From Tretioscincus oriximinensis (lineage: Eukaryota > Chordata > Lepidosauria > Squamata > Gymnophthalmidae): DNA of 64,000 nucleotides. The first letter of the stretch is position 1, and each line of letters starts with the position of its first letter. The notes beneath the pieces were generated by a model. It searched no databases. It was given only the letters and a program-made list of their open reading frames with translations, and was not told the origin of the DNA. Location of the stretch: positions 418,549 through 482,548 of the forward strand of contig JAJVDF010000499.1 in NCBI GenBank assembly GCA_022410635.1, read 5' to 3'. Shown here one piece after another: positions 32,934 to 43,629 of this stretch. The translations under genes and the position numbers were made by a program.

Positions 32934-33639
32934 TAGATGAAATTCAGCACAATGCATACATACCTGCATGTGTACATTATAAAGTTGATCTGTTTTCAAA
33001 AGTACATTAAAGCTATAACCGTTTGTAGTCAGAACCTGGCTGGCTATTTAATATTTTGAATAAATAAAATATATTGTTTACATCTTAAGAAAGCAGTTAT
33101 TTCCCCTAATCAGGGGAAAGAAAGAGCAGTCAACTTGAGCACTTGCTTCCCCACACTTCTTAATGAGTTGGTTAAAACAGATTTACTTCTGCAGTACGAG
33201 AGGACTAATCTTGCTTCCCAGGGCAAGTTTCGGTTGTGAAGTGATATATCATAATGAATAACTTTTGCAGTAAGTTCTTATGTCCTGCTCTTGTCGCTTG
33301 ATTTATTCCCAAGGCAGAGGTTGCGATCAGAACTGGATTTTCTTTGTTGTAATAAAAACAACTTCATGTATATTCCATAAATATTTGCTGCAATAATCTG
33401 ATTCCTAAGAGGGTGTGCCAGAGACCATAATATTGACCAGATCCTATTTCCCAAGGACAGAAAAATTCCACAGCTAATTCTATTTTATTGCTCTTAAATG
33501 GGTGAGGGAGAAGAGGAAGGGAAGACTCAGGAATCAGCAGCCTTCTAGTTTCTTTAACATACCTTTAGAAGAAACAAGAAATAACAGCCTGCAATTGTCA
33601 GAATTTATTTTCCTCTGGCCTAATAACTAGAAAGAATAA
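32934..33639. other. Gene-free stretch, nothing recognised
   Basis: AT-rich; no family or gene recognised. Confidence 0.45.
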
Positions 33640-33829
33640 GTCACCATGCGCTTCTTCTTATGGGTGATGCAGATCTTGCTGCATGTTTTGAGTCTAGTAT
33701 TATGTTTATGCACAGACTTGGGAAAAGATTTTGAAATCATTTTTTCCTTCCTTCCTTTTTGTAATACCTGATTTGTAATAATATTTGTAAATGCTCAGCA
33801 GGTTCCTTTTTACATTTTACTATTGAAAA
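33640..33829 (-). repeat. Close inverted repeat, right arm (190 bp)
   Basis: Reverse complement of 29624-29812 at roughly 95 percent identity by eye. Sequence outside both arms is unrelated. Confidence 0.9.
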
Positions 33830-33861
33830 TCAAAGGTAGTTATCCTGTGGAAAGCATACTG

Positions 33862-33939
33862 TTTGTTTGTTTGTACTTTTATCCCATCCCATACCAGATA
33901 ATGATGATACAGCATATAAAATAAACATATTAAAACAGT
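33862..33939 (-). mobile_element. L2-like LINE 3' end, left of a Penelope insertion
   Basis: GTTTGTTTGTTTGTACTTTT, ATCCCATCCCATACC and ATATTAAAACAGT match the L2 tail region at 39545 and 55025. Its continuation (AACAGTGTCTGAAAGTAGG) lies after the Penelope element at 34727. Confidence 0.6.
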
Positions 33940-34713
33940 CCAGCAAAGGAGCTAGCAGCACTTTGAGACTAACTTGAGAAAAGTGGGTGGCATAAGCTTT
34001 CGTAGACACGTCGACTTCTTCAGATGCTGAGGGACTCATGTCAGGGTCAGGTATTTATAGAAAACTGTGCATGGGAGAAGACAAAGCATATGCAACTGTA
34101 ATAAGGTGATGAATTGCAGGTTAGAAAAACAGGTAAATAGCAGAAACTAATCCTCTCATGTGAAAAGGTCCCTGGGGCAACAAGAGGCAATGTCTGGTAG
34201 AGAATCAATCAAATATTTAACAGGTTTCATAAAAATGTATAGTTGGCCAGGAAACCATTATCTCTGTTAAGTCCTTTGTTGATGGCTTGGAACTTATGAA
34301 TGTATTCAAGTTCTGCTGCTTCTCTTTCAAATCTTCCTTTGTAGTTTCTTTGTTCAAGGACTGCAGTCCTGAGGTCTGAGAGAGAATGTCCTGGAAGGTT
34401 GAAATGTTCAGCATCTGGTTTCTGTGTGTTGCCCTTTCGAATATCTGATTTGTGTCCATTTATTCTCTGACGAAGGGATTGTCCAGTTTACCCAATATAG
34501 AGTGTAGAGGGGAATTGTTGGCAGAAAATGGAATACACCACATTAGAAGATGAGCATGTAAAAGTCCTGTGGTGTTATCAGGTTCTGTGATGACATTGCC
34601 AGGCTGGACGTGTGCACAGACTTGACATCTGGGTTTGTGGAAGGGTCTAGTTCCCATTTCTCCCTCTGTGTCCTGTTAGTTCTTTCTACTTGACTAACAC
34701 TGCTATTTCTCTA
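33940..34713 (-). mobile_element. Penelope-like retroelement, 5' truncated, with 13-bp target duplication
   Basis: The reverse strand encodes the Penelope C-terminal region: the 80-residue frame 34217-34459 contains 'NKETTKEDLKEKQQN' and 'MVSWPTIHFYETC', as in the copy at 43674. The 3' non-coding part ends GCAGCACTTTGAGACT...GAGCTAGCAGC. Flanks are ATATTAAAACAGT (33927-33939 and 34714-34726), an exact 13-bp duplication inside an L2 copy. The right end carries GACTAACACTGCTATTTCTCT, which is the other copy's 3' terminus in inverted position. Confidence 0.88.
34217..34655 (-). pseudogene. Penelope ORF C-terminal remnant
   Basis: Reverse frames keep 'TNQIFERATHRNQMLNIS' followed by 'NKETTKEDLKEKQ' (34217-34459) and, upstream in another frame, a 65-residue piece (34460-34657). 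The GIY-YIG motif itself is disrupted by frameshift in the GGGCAAACAGG-equivalent part (34470-34490). Not functional. Confidence 0.7.
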
Positions 34714-34726
34714 ATATTAAAACAGT

Positions 34727-34800
34727 AACAGTGTCTGAAAGTAGGAAAAGGAAGCTATTGCAGGATAGTTGCAGCCAAGGAAGTTGAAGTCTCTTATTAG
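34727..34800 (-). mobile_element. L2-like LINE fragment, right of the Penelope insertion
   Basis: AACAGTGTCTGAAAGTAGG and AAAAGGAAGCTATTGCAGG continue the L2 3' sequence seen intact at 39650 (ATATCTGAAAGTAGGAAGGG) and 47660. Confidence 0.5.
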
Positions 34801-35035
34801 TCACTTTCGAAGAAAGAGGTTGCCTGTGGTTTATTGATATATCAATTTTCAAAGTATGTTCAAACAAAATGCGCTCCCTCTCTAGCTAAACATAAAACAA
34901 CTGGTACAGTATAGGGAGATCCTAACATAGACTGGGGTAAGGCAATCATAGTGAAGTCCTTGTCTGCCTCACTGATGAACCTTGATTTTGAAGTATGCTA
35001 ATGTACTGGGGGTGGTATTCCAAACTACAGAGCTA

Positions 35036-35400
35036 TGCAGATGGCCCAATGGTCTGGAATACTAAAGCAATGCTGAGAATGGGCCAGCAATCTTGTGCCC
35101 GGAGCTTGAAAATCTTGGATGATAGGTGTGAGTGTGTGTACTATTGTGGCTTGGTGATGTGACTTCCAGAGTAACACCAGAAGTGACATCACGATAGGTG
35201 CCCTTTCCGGAAGCAGAGACCGGAANGTGGCATCACTTGTGATGTCACTTCCACCCCCGGATCGTCCTTTCNGGAAGTGGGCTAGAAATGACATTGCCAA
35301 ATAGGAAATGATTTTCCCGTGCATTGCTGCATGAGAATTTGTATGGCATTTGCAGGTGATTTTTCTAATAAAGCGTACAAGATTTGAATATGACTCCCAG
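35036..35400 (-). repeat. Dispersed repeat with TGACATCA/TGATGTCA motifs, copy 2
   Basis: Reverse complement of the family at 32253: GAAGTGACATCACGATAGG, CACTTGTGATGTCACTTCC, TGCATTGCTGCATGAGAATTT and GTACAAGATTTGAATATGAC. Its ATG-dense open frame of 172 residues on the reverse strand has no domain. No named family recognised. Confidence 0.6.
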
Positions 35401-36254
35401 CACTGACTAAAGGGAAACAAATTCACCAAAGCAATAAGCATGGGTTGGTGAAATGAACTCAAAAGCAAGGAAATTTTGTTCCTGGATTTTGAAGTATATC
35501 CCTGAGTTGGCTCCAAAATTAGGGCAGCCATCACAACTGGCACAGGAGCTATCAGTGAACAGGTTGTCCCAATGCAAGTCTGTCTTGCTCTTTATCAGAT
35601 TGAGTATTCTGGTATGCACTGTGCTGGAATAAGTCAGATAAAGGGTAAATGTTTTAGAAGATCAAAGTTTTGGTCTGTTTCATTTTAGCTGGCAGCACAT
35701 ATTAAGTGGGCAGGCTATGATAGAATTTTTACTGAATATCCAAATTGCTTAGACCTCCTGTGGAATTCAAGAGAAGTTAAAAACCCCTTTGTACTGTCTC
35801 TTGGATTTATTAAAAAAATCAAAAAGTGAAGTTAGATGATTTATTCTTCAGTGACAATGGTAGATAGAAAACTGGCATGGATTCAAAAAGCCCTTTTTAG
35901 AATGTATATATCATCGCTGTTCTTCTCTGTTCACCATTGCTTTTGTGAATCTCTTTGATAATTGCATCAAATATACCACTTAAAAAAGATGACAGCCTTT
36001 CTTTGTATAGATTATATAAGGCTGTGTTTTATGTCATACTAATTTTAAAGTAGATTTAAGCAAATTGGAATTTTTATAAAACTATCTCATTTTAATCACT
36101 CATAAAAGTTAGAAAAGTCATTCCTTAGGATAGTTAATAAAACCATTTTAGAGTCTACATTGTGGAAATAATATACAGAATTTCAATATTTCAACAATCC
36201 TTTCAGAGATTAACTCAGCTGATCCTACGCGTCTTGGTTACCTGCTCTGCTATT
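35401..36254. other. Gene-free stretch, nothing recognised
   Basis: AT-rich; no family or gene recognised. Confidence 0.45.
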
Positions 36255-36532
36255 TTTTTACCCAGAGGGTCATCGGCCTATGGAATTTACTTCCAGAAGA
36301 GGTGGTAGTAGCTAGCAGGCTGGATAGCTTTAAGACAGGATTGGACAAGTTTATGGACACCAAGGGTACAAATAGCTACTAGGATGGATGATGCTGCCTC
36401 CGAGAGGGAGCAACAGGCAATATTCCTGAAATGCCGTTTGCAGGACGTCGAGAACAGTTGAAGATTTTGCCTTCTACTCCAGGCTGCCCAGGTGCAATTG
36501 GTGGGCCTCTGTGTGAGACAGAATGCTGGACT
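36255..36532 (+). mobile_element. CR1-like LINE 3' UTR (type 1), interrupted
   Basis: ACCCAGAGGGTCATCGGCC, GGAATTTACTTCCAGAAGAGG, ATGGACACCAAGGGTACAAAT and GAGACAGAATGCTGGACTG. The terminal 45 bases expected (GATGGGCT...CTTATGTTC) are replaced by the FB2 element, and CR1 does not resume afterwards. Confidence 0.85.
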
Positions 36533-36537
36533 GCCAT

Positions 36538-36760
36538 GGGTTGCCATACGTCCCGGGAATGCGGGACAATCCCAGTTTGTGGGACTAAAATATGGTCCCC
36601 TCTGGGTTTTAAGATAAAATCCTGGAGCTGTCAGAGCTGACGGCTGCAGCCCGAGCAACGCTTTCCNGGGTCCTGGAAGGAACCTCGGAGTGTGCCGTAG
36701 CTGCTCCAATGCTGGAGGTGGGGTTTCACGCCTGCTGTCAGGCAAAACATACCAACTCGC
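36538..36760 (-). mobile_element. hAT-like element FB2, truncated copy
   Basis: GGGTTGCCATACGTCCCGGG, CAATCCCAGTTTGTGGGAC, TGTCAGAGCTGACGGCTGC, CCAATGCTGGAGGTGGGG and CCAACTCGC follow, in inverted orientation, the right half of the complete copy at 51485-52096. It lacks the roughly 60-bp palindrome that the complete copy has (51956-52016) and breaks off inside the central palindrome. It lies at the broken end of a CR1 copy. Confidence 0.8.
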
Positions 36761-37101
36761 TTTAAATCATCTCTAAAATGTTAATCAAACAATCCTGAAG
36801 AACTTGAGTGTCAAAGGAAATAATCACATCCCTAACTGCCCAATTACTGCTCTTGGCTCTGAATGATCAGAACCCTGAAGATTTAATATCTGAGNTTCTA
36901 GATCCAGGCCTGATTTGCACTTGATCTTATTCTGTTTCAGAAAGAGGCCTGCTGTTCACGTGCCATTCCAAGCTACCATAGACCCTGACCCATGCTAGCC
37001 CAGAATGCCATGTGTACAGCAGGCCTTTTAGACCATTTTCTGACTGAAACAGAATCAGACAAGTGTGAATCAGATCCCCAAACAATACAGGTGGGTAAGT
37101 T

Positions 37102-37364
37102 CAGAACATAAGAACATAAGAAGAGCCATACTGGATCAGGTCACAGCCCATCAAGTCCAGCATTCTGTCTCACACAGAGNCCCACCAGATGCACCTGGGC
37201 AGTCTGAACAGAAGAAAGCAAAATATGCTGCTGTTCATGACCCCCTGCAAATGACATTTCAGGAGTCCTGCCTGTTGCTCCATCCTGGAGGCAGCATCCA
37301 GACATCCATCCTAGTACCCATTTATACCCTTGGTGTCCATAAACCTGTCTAGTCCTGTCTTGAT
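37102..37364 (-). mobile_element. CR1-like LINE 3' end (type 1 tail)
   Basis: AGAACATAAGAACATAAGAAG, GCCATACTGGATCAGGTC, CAGATGCACCTGGGCAGTC and CCCTTGGTGTCCATAAACC in reverse orientation. Truncated at GTCCTGTCTTGA. The 95-residue forward frame over it is incidental. Confidence 0.88.
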
Positions 37365-37780
37365 CAAGTTCCCTCCAGATCAGATGTGAAATTAATGGAT
37401 CCTTGGTTACAAGAACAAAAGTCTCAAGTATAGGTAGATGTTAGAAATTCTGGTAGAATTTCATAACTTTGTAGGGCGTTCCCCCTTACCATCCCTTTCA
37501 CCATGCAGCTTCATTCTGGGAAATTTAGCAGATTCAGGAAGCATATTCAAACCTCTTTTACCGGAAATTGAGTTTTTTACTGTCTTAATTTGAATACTTT
37601 CAGAAGTATTGCATTTTAACTCTTCTTTAAGTGTTTTAACTCTTTGCAAACTATCATGACATGAAGTGATAGAGTTTGGGTGAGAAAATGCCAGTGCAGC
37701 AGAGTGGCTAGAGCACCAGACTAAATGAAGCCTAGTATGAGTACTCCCTAATATTGTAGATTATAAAATTGATGTACTAG
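37365..37780. other. Gene-free stretch, nothing recognised
   Basis: AT-rich; no family recognised. It includes GCAGAGTGGCTAGAGCACCAG near 37696, a faintly tRNA-like phrase that is too short to call. Confidence 0.4.
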
Positions 37781-38036
37781 TATTTATTCATTTATTTGTA
37801 TTTGTATCCCACCCTATACCCGAAGGTCTCAGGGCGAGCAACCATAGGGCGGCACACATAGCTTTTGTTGCTTTCTCCACAACAGACACCCTGTGGAATA
37901 GGTGAGGCTGAGAGAGTTCAAAGGACTGTGACTGGTCCAAGGTCACCCAACTGGCTTTCGTGGAGGAGTAGGGAATCGAACTGGGAGACTACCAGGTACC
38001 AGTCCAACACTCAACCACTACACCAAACTGGCTCTC
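37781..38036 (-). mobile_element. SINE-B copy, full length
   Basis: Reverse orientation: TTTATTCATTTATTTG tail, L2-like CCCGAAGGTCTCAGGGCG, body CTTTTGTTGCTTTCTCC and AAGGTCACCCAACTGGC, box B GGGAATCGAACTGGG and box A-like CCACTACACCAAACTGGC. The tRNA-like head reads GCCAGTTTGGTGTAGTGG on the reverse strand. Confidence 0.88.
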
Positions 38037-39544
38037 ATTAAATTCAAGTAAATTGAATTAGGGTGCCATTTTGGATACTTTGCTGGATCCAGTGTGGATG
38101 GAGTTGGACTAGGAAGGCAAGGAACCACACTTAGACTGCACCAGCCAGGAAGGAAGGAAGGAAGAAGAAAAATATGGACATTAAACGCTGCATGCCTAAT
38201 CGTCAAACAAACATCTGCCTCATGATGTGAATATCTGGAGTTTGGACCAAAGCTTCAAGTGTTGCTGTTCCGAGGGCATCTTCATTCCAATCCAAAGGGA
38301 TACTGCTCAGAAAGCTGTTTTCTTAAGAACTGCAAGTCATTTTCCAAGGCTTAGAGCATTAAATCCTTACTAGGTCCATTCCATTGATCAAATTTTGGGG
38401 TGAGTCAGAACATGTACAGCATAACTAACATTTTCTGAATTGCTTTTGATGGGCTTAAACTAGAGAAGGCGAACTGTCAGTCTTTAATATATTATGGTCT
38501 CATGACTGGAATTCTGAGGAGATAGTTATTCTTACTGTTTGAATTTTGGGTATGGCCACAGTAGCACCGAATGCTTGTTTTTTGTCTAGTTTTATTTTTT
38601 ATCACTTTGGATTGGTTATCTAGCTTCATCTGTCTGTGTAAAGTAAGGCCCTGGTCTTCGGGATCTCTGTTTCGGGAGGAGGAGGAGGTCGGTAAGGAAA
38701 CCCATGTTAGATATTCGTCTTTGTAAAACAGGACTGCCTTTTCTAAATGAACGCTCCTTTTTGGAAGCCAGATAAAGCCATAGAATTTAGAGGTTAGGAA
38801 ACTACCATATAAGCAGTAGAGAGGAGCAAAAAGGAAGCAATCGCCTGCCTACTTCTCTTGCTTAACCACACGCCGTACTGGTCCCTGGACTTTGTGTCAC
38901 TGCATCGTAAGAGTCTTATCGCCGCCACTCCTCCCTTGTAGTTGTTTTTAAAGCCCACCACACACTTGCTACGTGGAGTTAGGTGCATTTTTTAAAAAAT
39001 CAGGGTCCACAACCCACTGGTTGGGAATCACTGATCTAGGTTGTTAATGTTCACTGACACAATACCAAATCTCAAATACACAATATGGGCACTTCTTTGG
39101 CTGTGCACGATGGCTGTAGTTTACCCTTTTCCTCTATATGAACAATGTTGTTGAGTTCTTAAAATGGAAAGATTTGCTTCGATTAATTTTTCACTTGATT
39201 TTTGCATTGAATTTTTCTTCTCCTGTTGAGCCCTGTCTCGTGATCCTTTGCCTACCTTTCTGTAAGAATGGAGGCTACATGTTTATTCAGCTGCTTAATC
39301 CTGTTGAATGCAACAAAAGCTATGTTTAAATAAGAGTAAATTGTTGGTTGTTGTTGCTGCTGCTGCTGCTATTTGCCCTACATACATGCCATGAGGCTGC
39401 ATTCATACATAGTAAAAAAGGGGGGCAATTCAAAGGAATCTTAAAATAGAAGAATGTGACTCTCCTGTTCCTATTGGGGTTTTTTGCTAGCTAAAAACCT
39501 CCTATCCAAATGGGACAATTGTTTGGAGAAAGATGTGTTAAATT
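38037..39544. other. Gene-free stretch with short tandem repeats
   Basis: Contains AAGG repeats (38149-38164), GGA repeats (38677-38688) and a short GCT run (39356-39369). No gene or repeat family recognised. Confidence 0.45.
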
Positions 39545-39725
39545 CTACTTAGTTATGTTTTATTTTATTTATTTATTTAAATTTCTATACCGTCCTATAC
39601 CCAGCGGTCTCAGGGCAGTTAACAATAAAAGCCAAATTAACATATTAAAACAACAATATCTGAAAGTAGGAAGGGAAAGCAGGTTTTTCGGTCAAAGGCC
39701 AGTTTAATCTAGTTTCATATATGAA
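39545..39725 (-). mobile_element. L2-like LINE 3' end
   Basis: TTTATTTATTTATTTAAATT tail, then TATACCGTCCTATACCCAGC, GTCTCAGGGCAGTTAAC, TTAAAACAACAATATCTGAAAG and TCAAAGGCCAGTTTAATC. Same order as the L2 copies at 47592 and 55025. SINE-B shares only the first 50 bases of this tail. Confidence 0.65.
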
Positions 39726-40048
39726 TACATTTTTTTGGTCCTGCATGTAGGTTATGCAGATTAGTTTTCTGAGAGAGAGAGAGCTCTTTATCAGTCATCT
39801 CTGCTCTTCTCATGAAAATTTCATTTCAAGGTATTTCAAAACAAAGCTCCCTATGTGACATTTTTCCTTTTAAGGTCTTTTTGTCCTGAAATTCTGATAA
39901 TTCACGACGGGCTTGAAAATCTTTGTTAACTAGTTTTAAATTATTTTTGAGATTTTCTAATGGAAGGACTAGTAAATTTTTATTACTGAATTTTCATGGA
40001 ACTGGGAATAACTAGTATAATGTTTTCTCTTCATACAAAAAAAGCTTT

Positions 40049-40538
40049 GGAACATAAGAACATATGAACATAAGAAGAGCCATACTTGATCAGGCCACAG
40101 CNCATCAAGTCCAGCATTCTGTGTCGCACAGAGGCCCACCAGATGCACCTGGGCAGTCCGAACAGAGGAAAGCAAAATATGCTCCTGTTCATGACTCCCT
40201 GTAAATGGTATTTCAGGAGTCCTGCCTGTTGCTCCATCCCGGAGGCAACATCCAGACATCCATCCTAGTACCCATTTATACCCTTGGTATCCATAAACCT
40301 GTCTAGTCTTGTCTTGAAACTATCTAAGCTGTTAGCTACCTCTACCTCTTCAGGAAGTAAATTCCACAGGCCGATGACTCTCTAGGTGAAAAAATACTTT
40401 CCTTTGTCTGTTCTCACTCTTCTGCCCATCGGTTTCAAGGAGTGCCCTCTGGTCCTTGTGCTGTGTGACAGAGAAAACATTTTTCTCTATTCTCCTTATC
40501 CATCCCATGCATGATTTTGTACACTTCAATCAGATAAA
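40049..40538 (-). mobile_element. CR1-like LINE ORF2 end and type 1 3' UTR
   Basis: From the terminal GAACATATGAACATAAG through GAGCATATTTTGC-complement, CCCTTGGTATCCATAAACC, CAGGAAGTAAATTCCACAGG and GAGTGCCCTCTGGTCCTTG to TGTACACTTCAATCAGAT. A clean reverse copy covering the last 150 bases of ORF2. Confidence 0.9.
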
Positions 40539-41517
40539 TTATCAGAACTGATTTCTACTTTTTGTTCACAGTGATTCATAGTTATTATTTCTAAACTAAA
40601 TCACGTTGCTTCTGCACTCTGAAATCTTTTAAAGACGATGTCATGTTTCATTGCATTACTTTATTTAATTTTATGGTTAGTTATTCTATTTCAGTTCTGG
40701 ATGCTTTTTTTCTTCAAAGAATCAGGTAAAAATAGCACATACCAAGTCAGAACCAGCTTTTGCTTTCCTGACCATTTTTCCTCCATTTTTGGAATGAAGT
40801 CTTTGAGGATTGTCTAGAATACTGTATGTTGAGCAAGAACTATTTGAAGCTTAAAGGCAGTTCAAGATCCTGGTGTGTGTGCAAGGCCCTAAATCCTTTG
40901 CTCCCATCATATGATAAAAAATACATCAACCTAAATACTTTGCATGATGTCACAACCAGCTTAGCAATTTGAGATGCATTAATGTGCATCTGGAATACAG
41001 ATTTTTGTGGCTTTTCCTTTAAAAGAAGGCTGTTCAATGTGCTGTGCTGTCTGATTTTAATTCTTTAGTTCATATTTTTTGCTCTACATTTTATGAGCAC
41101 TTTATTCCCCTTACTTCTAGATGTGAAATACTCATTTCCTGTTTCTTTATTAACTCTTTGTATTCTCCCTAGCACTCAGCAAAGCAATTTTAGTTTTTCA
41201 TGCATTAGAAAGACTAGTAATCCTGAGATCTATGTCTCACTTCTAAATCATATTTTGAACCTTCTTACTCAATGAAAAGGAAAATTAGAGAATTTAATAA
41301 TACCGATTTAAGAAATATTCAATCTCGACCAGTATTTTTAATGTTCTAAACGATTATGCGATGTTAGGTATGTTAATTACTGGATAATTAATTTTGCTAT
41401 TTTTATGTCAATTTGCCGAGTGTATAATAAACTAAATTATGAATAAAAAGAAAAGAAGAGCATGGGAGAGGAGAAGAACACTAAGTGGAACAGTGTATTT
41501 GTATCATTCCTCTTAAA
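40539..41517. other. Gene-free stretch, nothing recognised
   Basis: AT-rich; no family or gene recognised. Confidence 0.45.
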
Positions 41518-41943
41518 GGTCCAATCCCCACGTTTTATTTCCTGTGCTTTGGAGGCAATTTTACCTTCTGTCTTACCCACGAAATCGCGCATGTCCAGAA
41601 TCCCACTAGCTCCAAAGGTCTTTGCTGCGGAGTAAATAGCCGCTGCATTTCATGCGATTTAGCAGCCTCCATTTTGTGAAGTCCAAAAGAGAGCTCCCTC
41701 TGGACCTTGAATATGTAAATTGGCTGTTGGCTACCAGATAATGCCTGGGAATTGTATGCAAGCTGGAAGAGAATGCTGGGACTTGTAGTCAGGCAAGTGC
41801 AGCAATGATTTCTGTGGTTTGTGATGCCAGGATGTGTCGAGGACAAAGAGGGAACTGCAAGGAAGATTGAAGGTTGATGGGGGACATACTATTGCCTCGC
41901 TTAAAAAAAAAAAAATTTAAAACTTGTAGTAGGGAAGTAGCCA
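41518..41943 (-). mobile_element. Repeat family M2, copy 2
   Basis: The reverse strand repeats the M2 word order: GGCTACTTCCCTACTACAAG, poly-T, TTCAATCTTCCTTGCAGTTC, CAATTCCCAGGCATTATCTG, AAATGGAGGCTGCTAAATCG and GCAAAGACCTTTGGAGC, ending GTGGGGATTGGACC. Copies 1 and 2 align almost end to end. Confidence 0.7.
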
Positions 41944-42247
41944 AAGTGACAGTGTGCACGTTGCCTGCTATAATGGTAAGCAAGGCACTGAGGTGAATGA
42001 GAGGGACATCTATGATGGTCCATACAATGGCATAACTGCAGGTGGATGTGGATATCACACTTATTTTGCACACCAAATGTGCCATGTGGAAGTAGAGTCA
42101 CATAAAACCTGACTCTTCTGACACATCCAGGCATTAAACAGATCCTTCCAAAAGAAGGAATTGGTTACAAAATGTTAGCTATATCTTGCATGCCAAATAC
42201 CTACATTGTTATTATATTCCTAAAAGAAATTGGACTGGTTCATAGTG

Positions 42248-42500
42248 ACTAAACGTGGTTGAGTGTGGGACTCGTACCTGGTAGTCTCCCGGTTCGATTC
42301 CCCACTCCTCCACGAAAGGCAGCTGGGTGACCTTGGACCAGTCACAGTTCTTTGAACTCTCTCAATCCCACCTACTCCCCAGGGTGTCTGTTGTGGAGAA
42401 AGCAACAAAAGCTATGTGCGCCGCCCTACGGTTGGCCTCCCTGAGACCTTCAGGTATAGGGCGGGATACAAGTACAAATAAATAAATAAATAAATAAACG
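42248..42500 (+). mobile_element. SINE-B copy, forward
   Basis: TGGTTGAGTGTGGGACTCG, box B GGTTCGATTCCCCAC, CTGGGTGACCTTGGACC, CAGGGTGTCTGTTGTGG, CTGAGACCTTCAGGTATAGG, GGCGGGATACAAGTAC and an AAATAAATAAATAAAT tail. The first 12-15 head bases are decayed. Confidence 0.88.
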
Positions 42501-43353
42501 TAACACTGATTCTATGATTTGTTCATAATAAATAAACATACAGTAATATTGATTCAACAAACAAAGCACAGTGGGTGTTTGCTTCGTTTTGGAGATGTTT
42601 GATGTATTGCCATGAGAGTTTATCTGCCCATTTACTGGTGGGGAAGTGATGGATTCCCATATGTGATGACAGATACCAAGATCAGGGAAATAGTGTTTCA
42701 CTGTAATGCTGTTGATGACTGGTGTTAAAAGGAAGAGGTAATAGTAGTTGTAATGTGGCTTTCTCCTCTCTCTGAAAACTGTAGGTCAGCTGGCTTAGAA
42801 GAGGTAATGGAGAGAGAGACAATAACAAATAGTGTTTGGGCTGAAGCAAAAGCAGTACAAAGAAGCCATGTGTTAGACATCTTCTGAATTGATCTGATTC
42901 TTAAACAGCTTTAAATCCAGACCACATCTAATGTAGTGTCCAATTCTAGTGCAGTTTAATTTGTCAGAGTCTCCATTTTGCTTTTAGCTGTTGGGTGAGC
43001 TTCCTGATGGAAGTTACACATATTTGAGGTGGGAGACCACATTACAAGGCTGAAATCTCATGCAAATTCTCTTGAAAATTAAACTCATTAAGCATAGTAG
43101 TTGAAAAATATGTAAAAGAAGAATAGTGTGACACAGGCTCTGGCCTGTTCAGTGGGTTGGGGCACTGCATACTTTTCTCCTGTGGGCCAGCAGATCTAGG
43201 ATAATATGATGCACCTACTCTTATGGCTAAACAGTAATGTAGGGGAGGAAACCACTTGCAGCATAGGAGAAACACTTTTCTTCCCACTGAGACCTCATTG
43301 ACTATTTGCACTATGCATCTAGTACCTATAACACGTTTGGGCACTCAAGGTTT
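42501..43353. other. Gene-free stretch, nothing recognised
   Basis: No family recognised. A 100-residue reverse frame (43042-43344) has no domain. Confidence 0.45.
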
Positions 43354-43629
43354 CATAGAATCATAGAGTTGGAAAGGATCTCCAGGGTCATTGGGTCCAA
43401 CCCCCCCCCCCCCCCGCCGTGCAATGCAGGATTAATTATACCATCCTAGACAGATAAACCTATTCCCTTGTAGTTTCATCCCATTGTTTCTAGACGTTCC
43501 ATGTGCCAATGAGGACAATGCTGATCCCTCTGCTCGGAGGCAGCCCTTCAAGTCTCATCTCATAGGACATGGTTTCCAGACCACACACCATCCTTGTAAC
43601 TTTCTTTTGAACTTGTTCTAGTTTATCAA
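43354..43629 (-). mobile_element. CR1-like LINE, 3' part (type 2 tail) left of Penelope insertion
   Basis: TCATAGAATCATAGAGTTGG, a poly-C run, GCAATGCAGGATTAATTATACC, CATCCCATTGTTTCTAGACG and CTTGTTCTAGTTTATCAA. This joins directly to 44332 (TAGTTTATCAATGTCC) once the Penelope element is removed. The ORF2 end is in the same reverse orientation as the rest. Confidence 0.9.
43619..43629. repeat. 11-bp target duplication of Penelope insertion, left
   Basis: TAGTTTATCAA, repeated exactly at 44332-44342. The uninterrupted sequence is visible in the CR1 copy at 24274 (AGCTTATCAATGTCC). Confidence 0.9.

Noticed and set aside
37690..37720. tRNA-like phrase GCAGAGTGGCTAGAGCACC
   Set aside because: There is no box B at the right distance and no further match to a SINE family.
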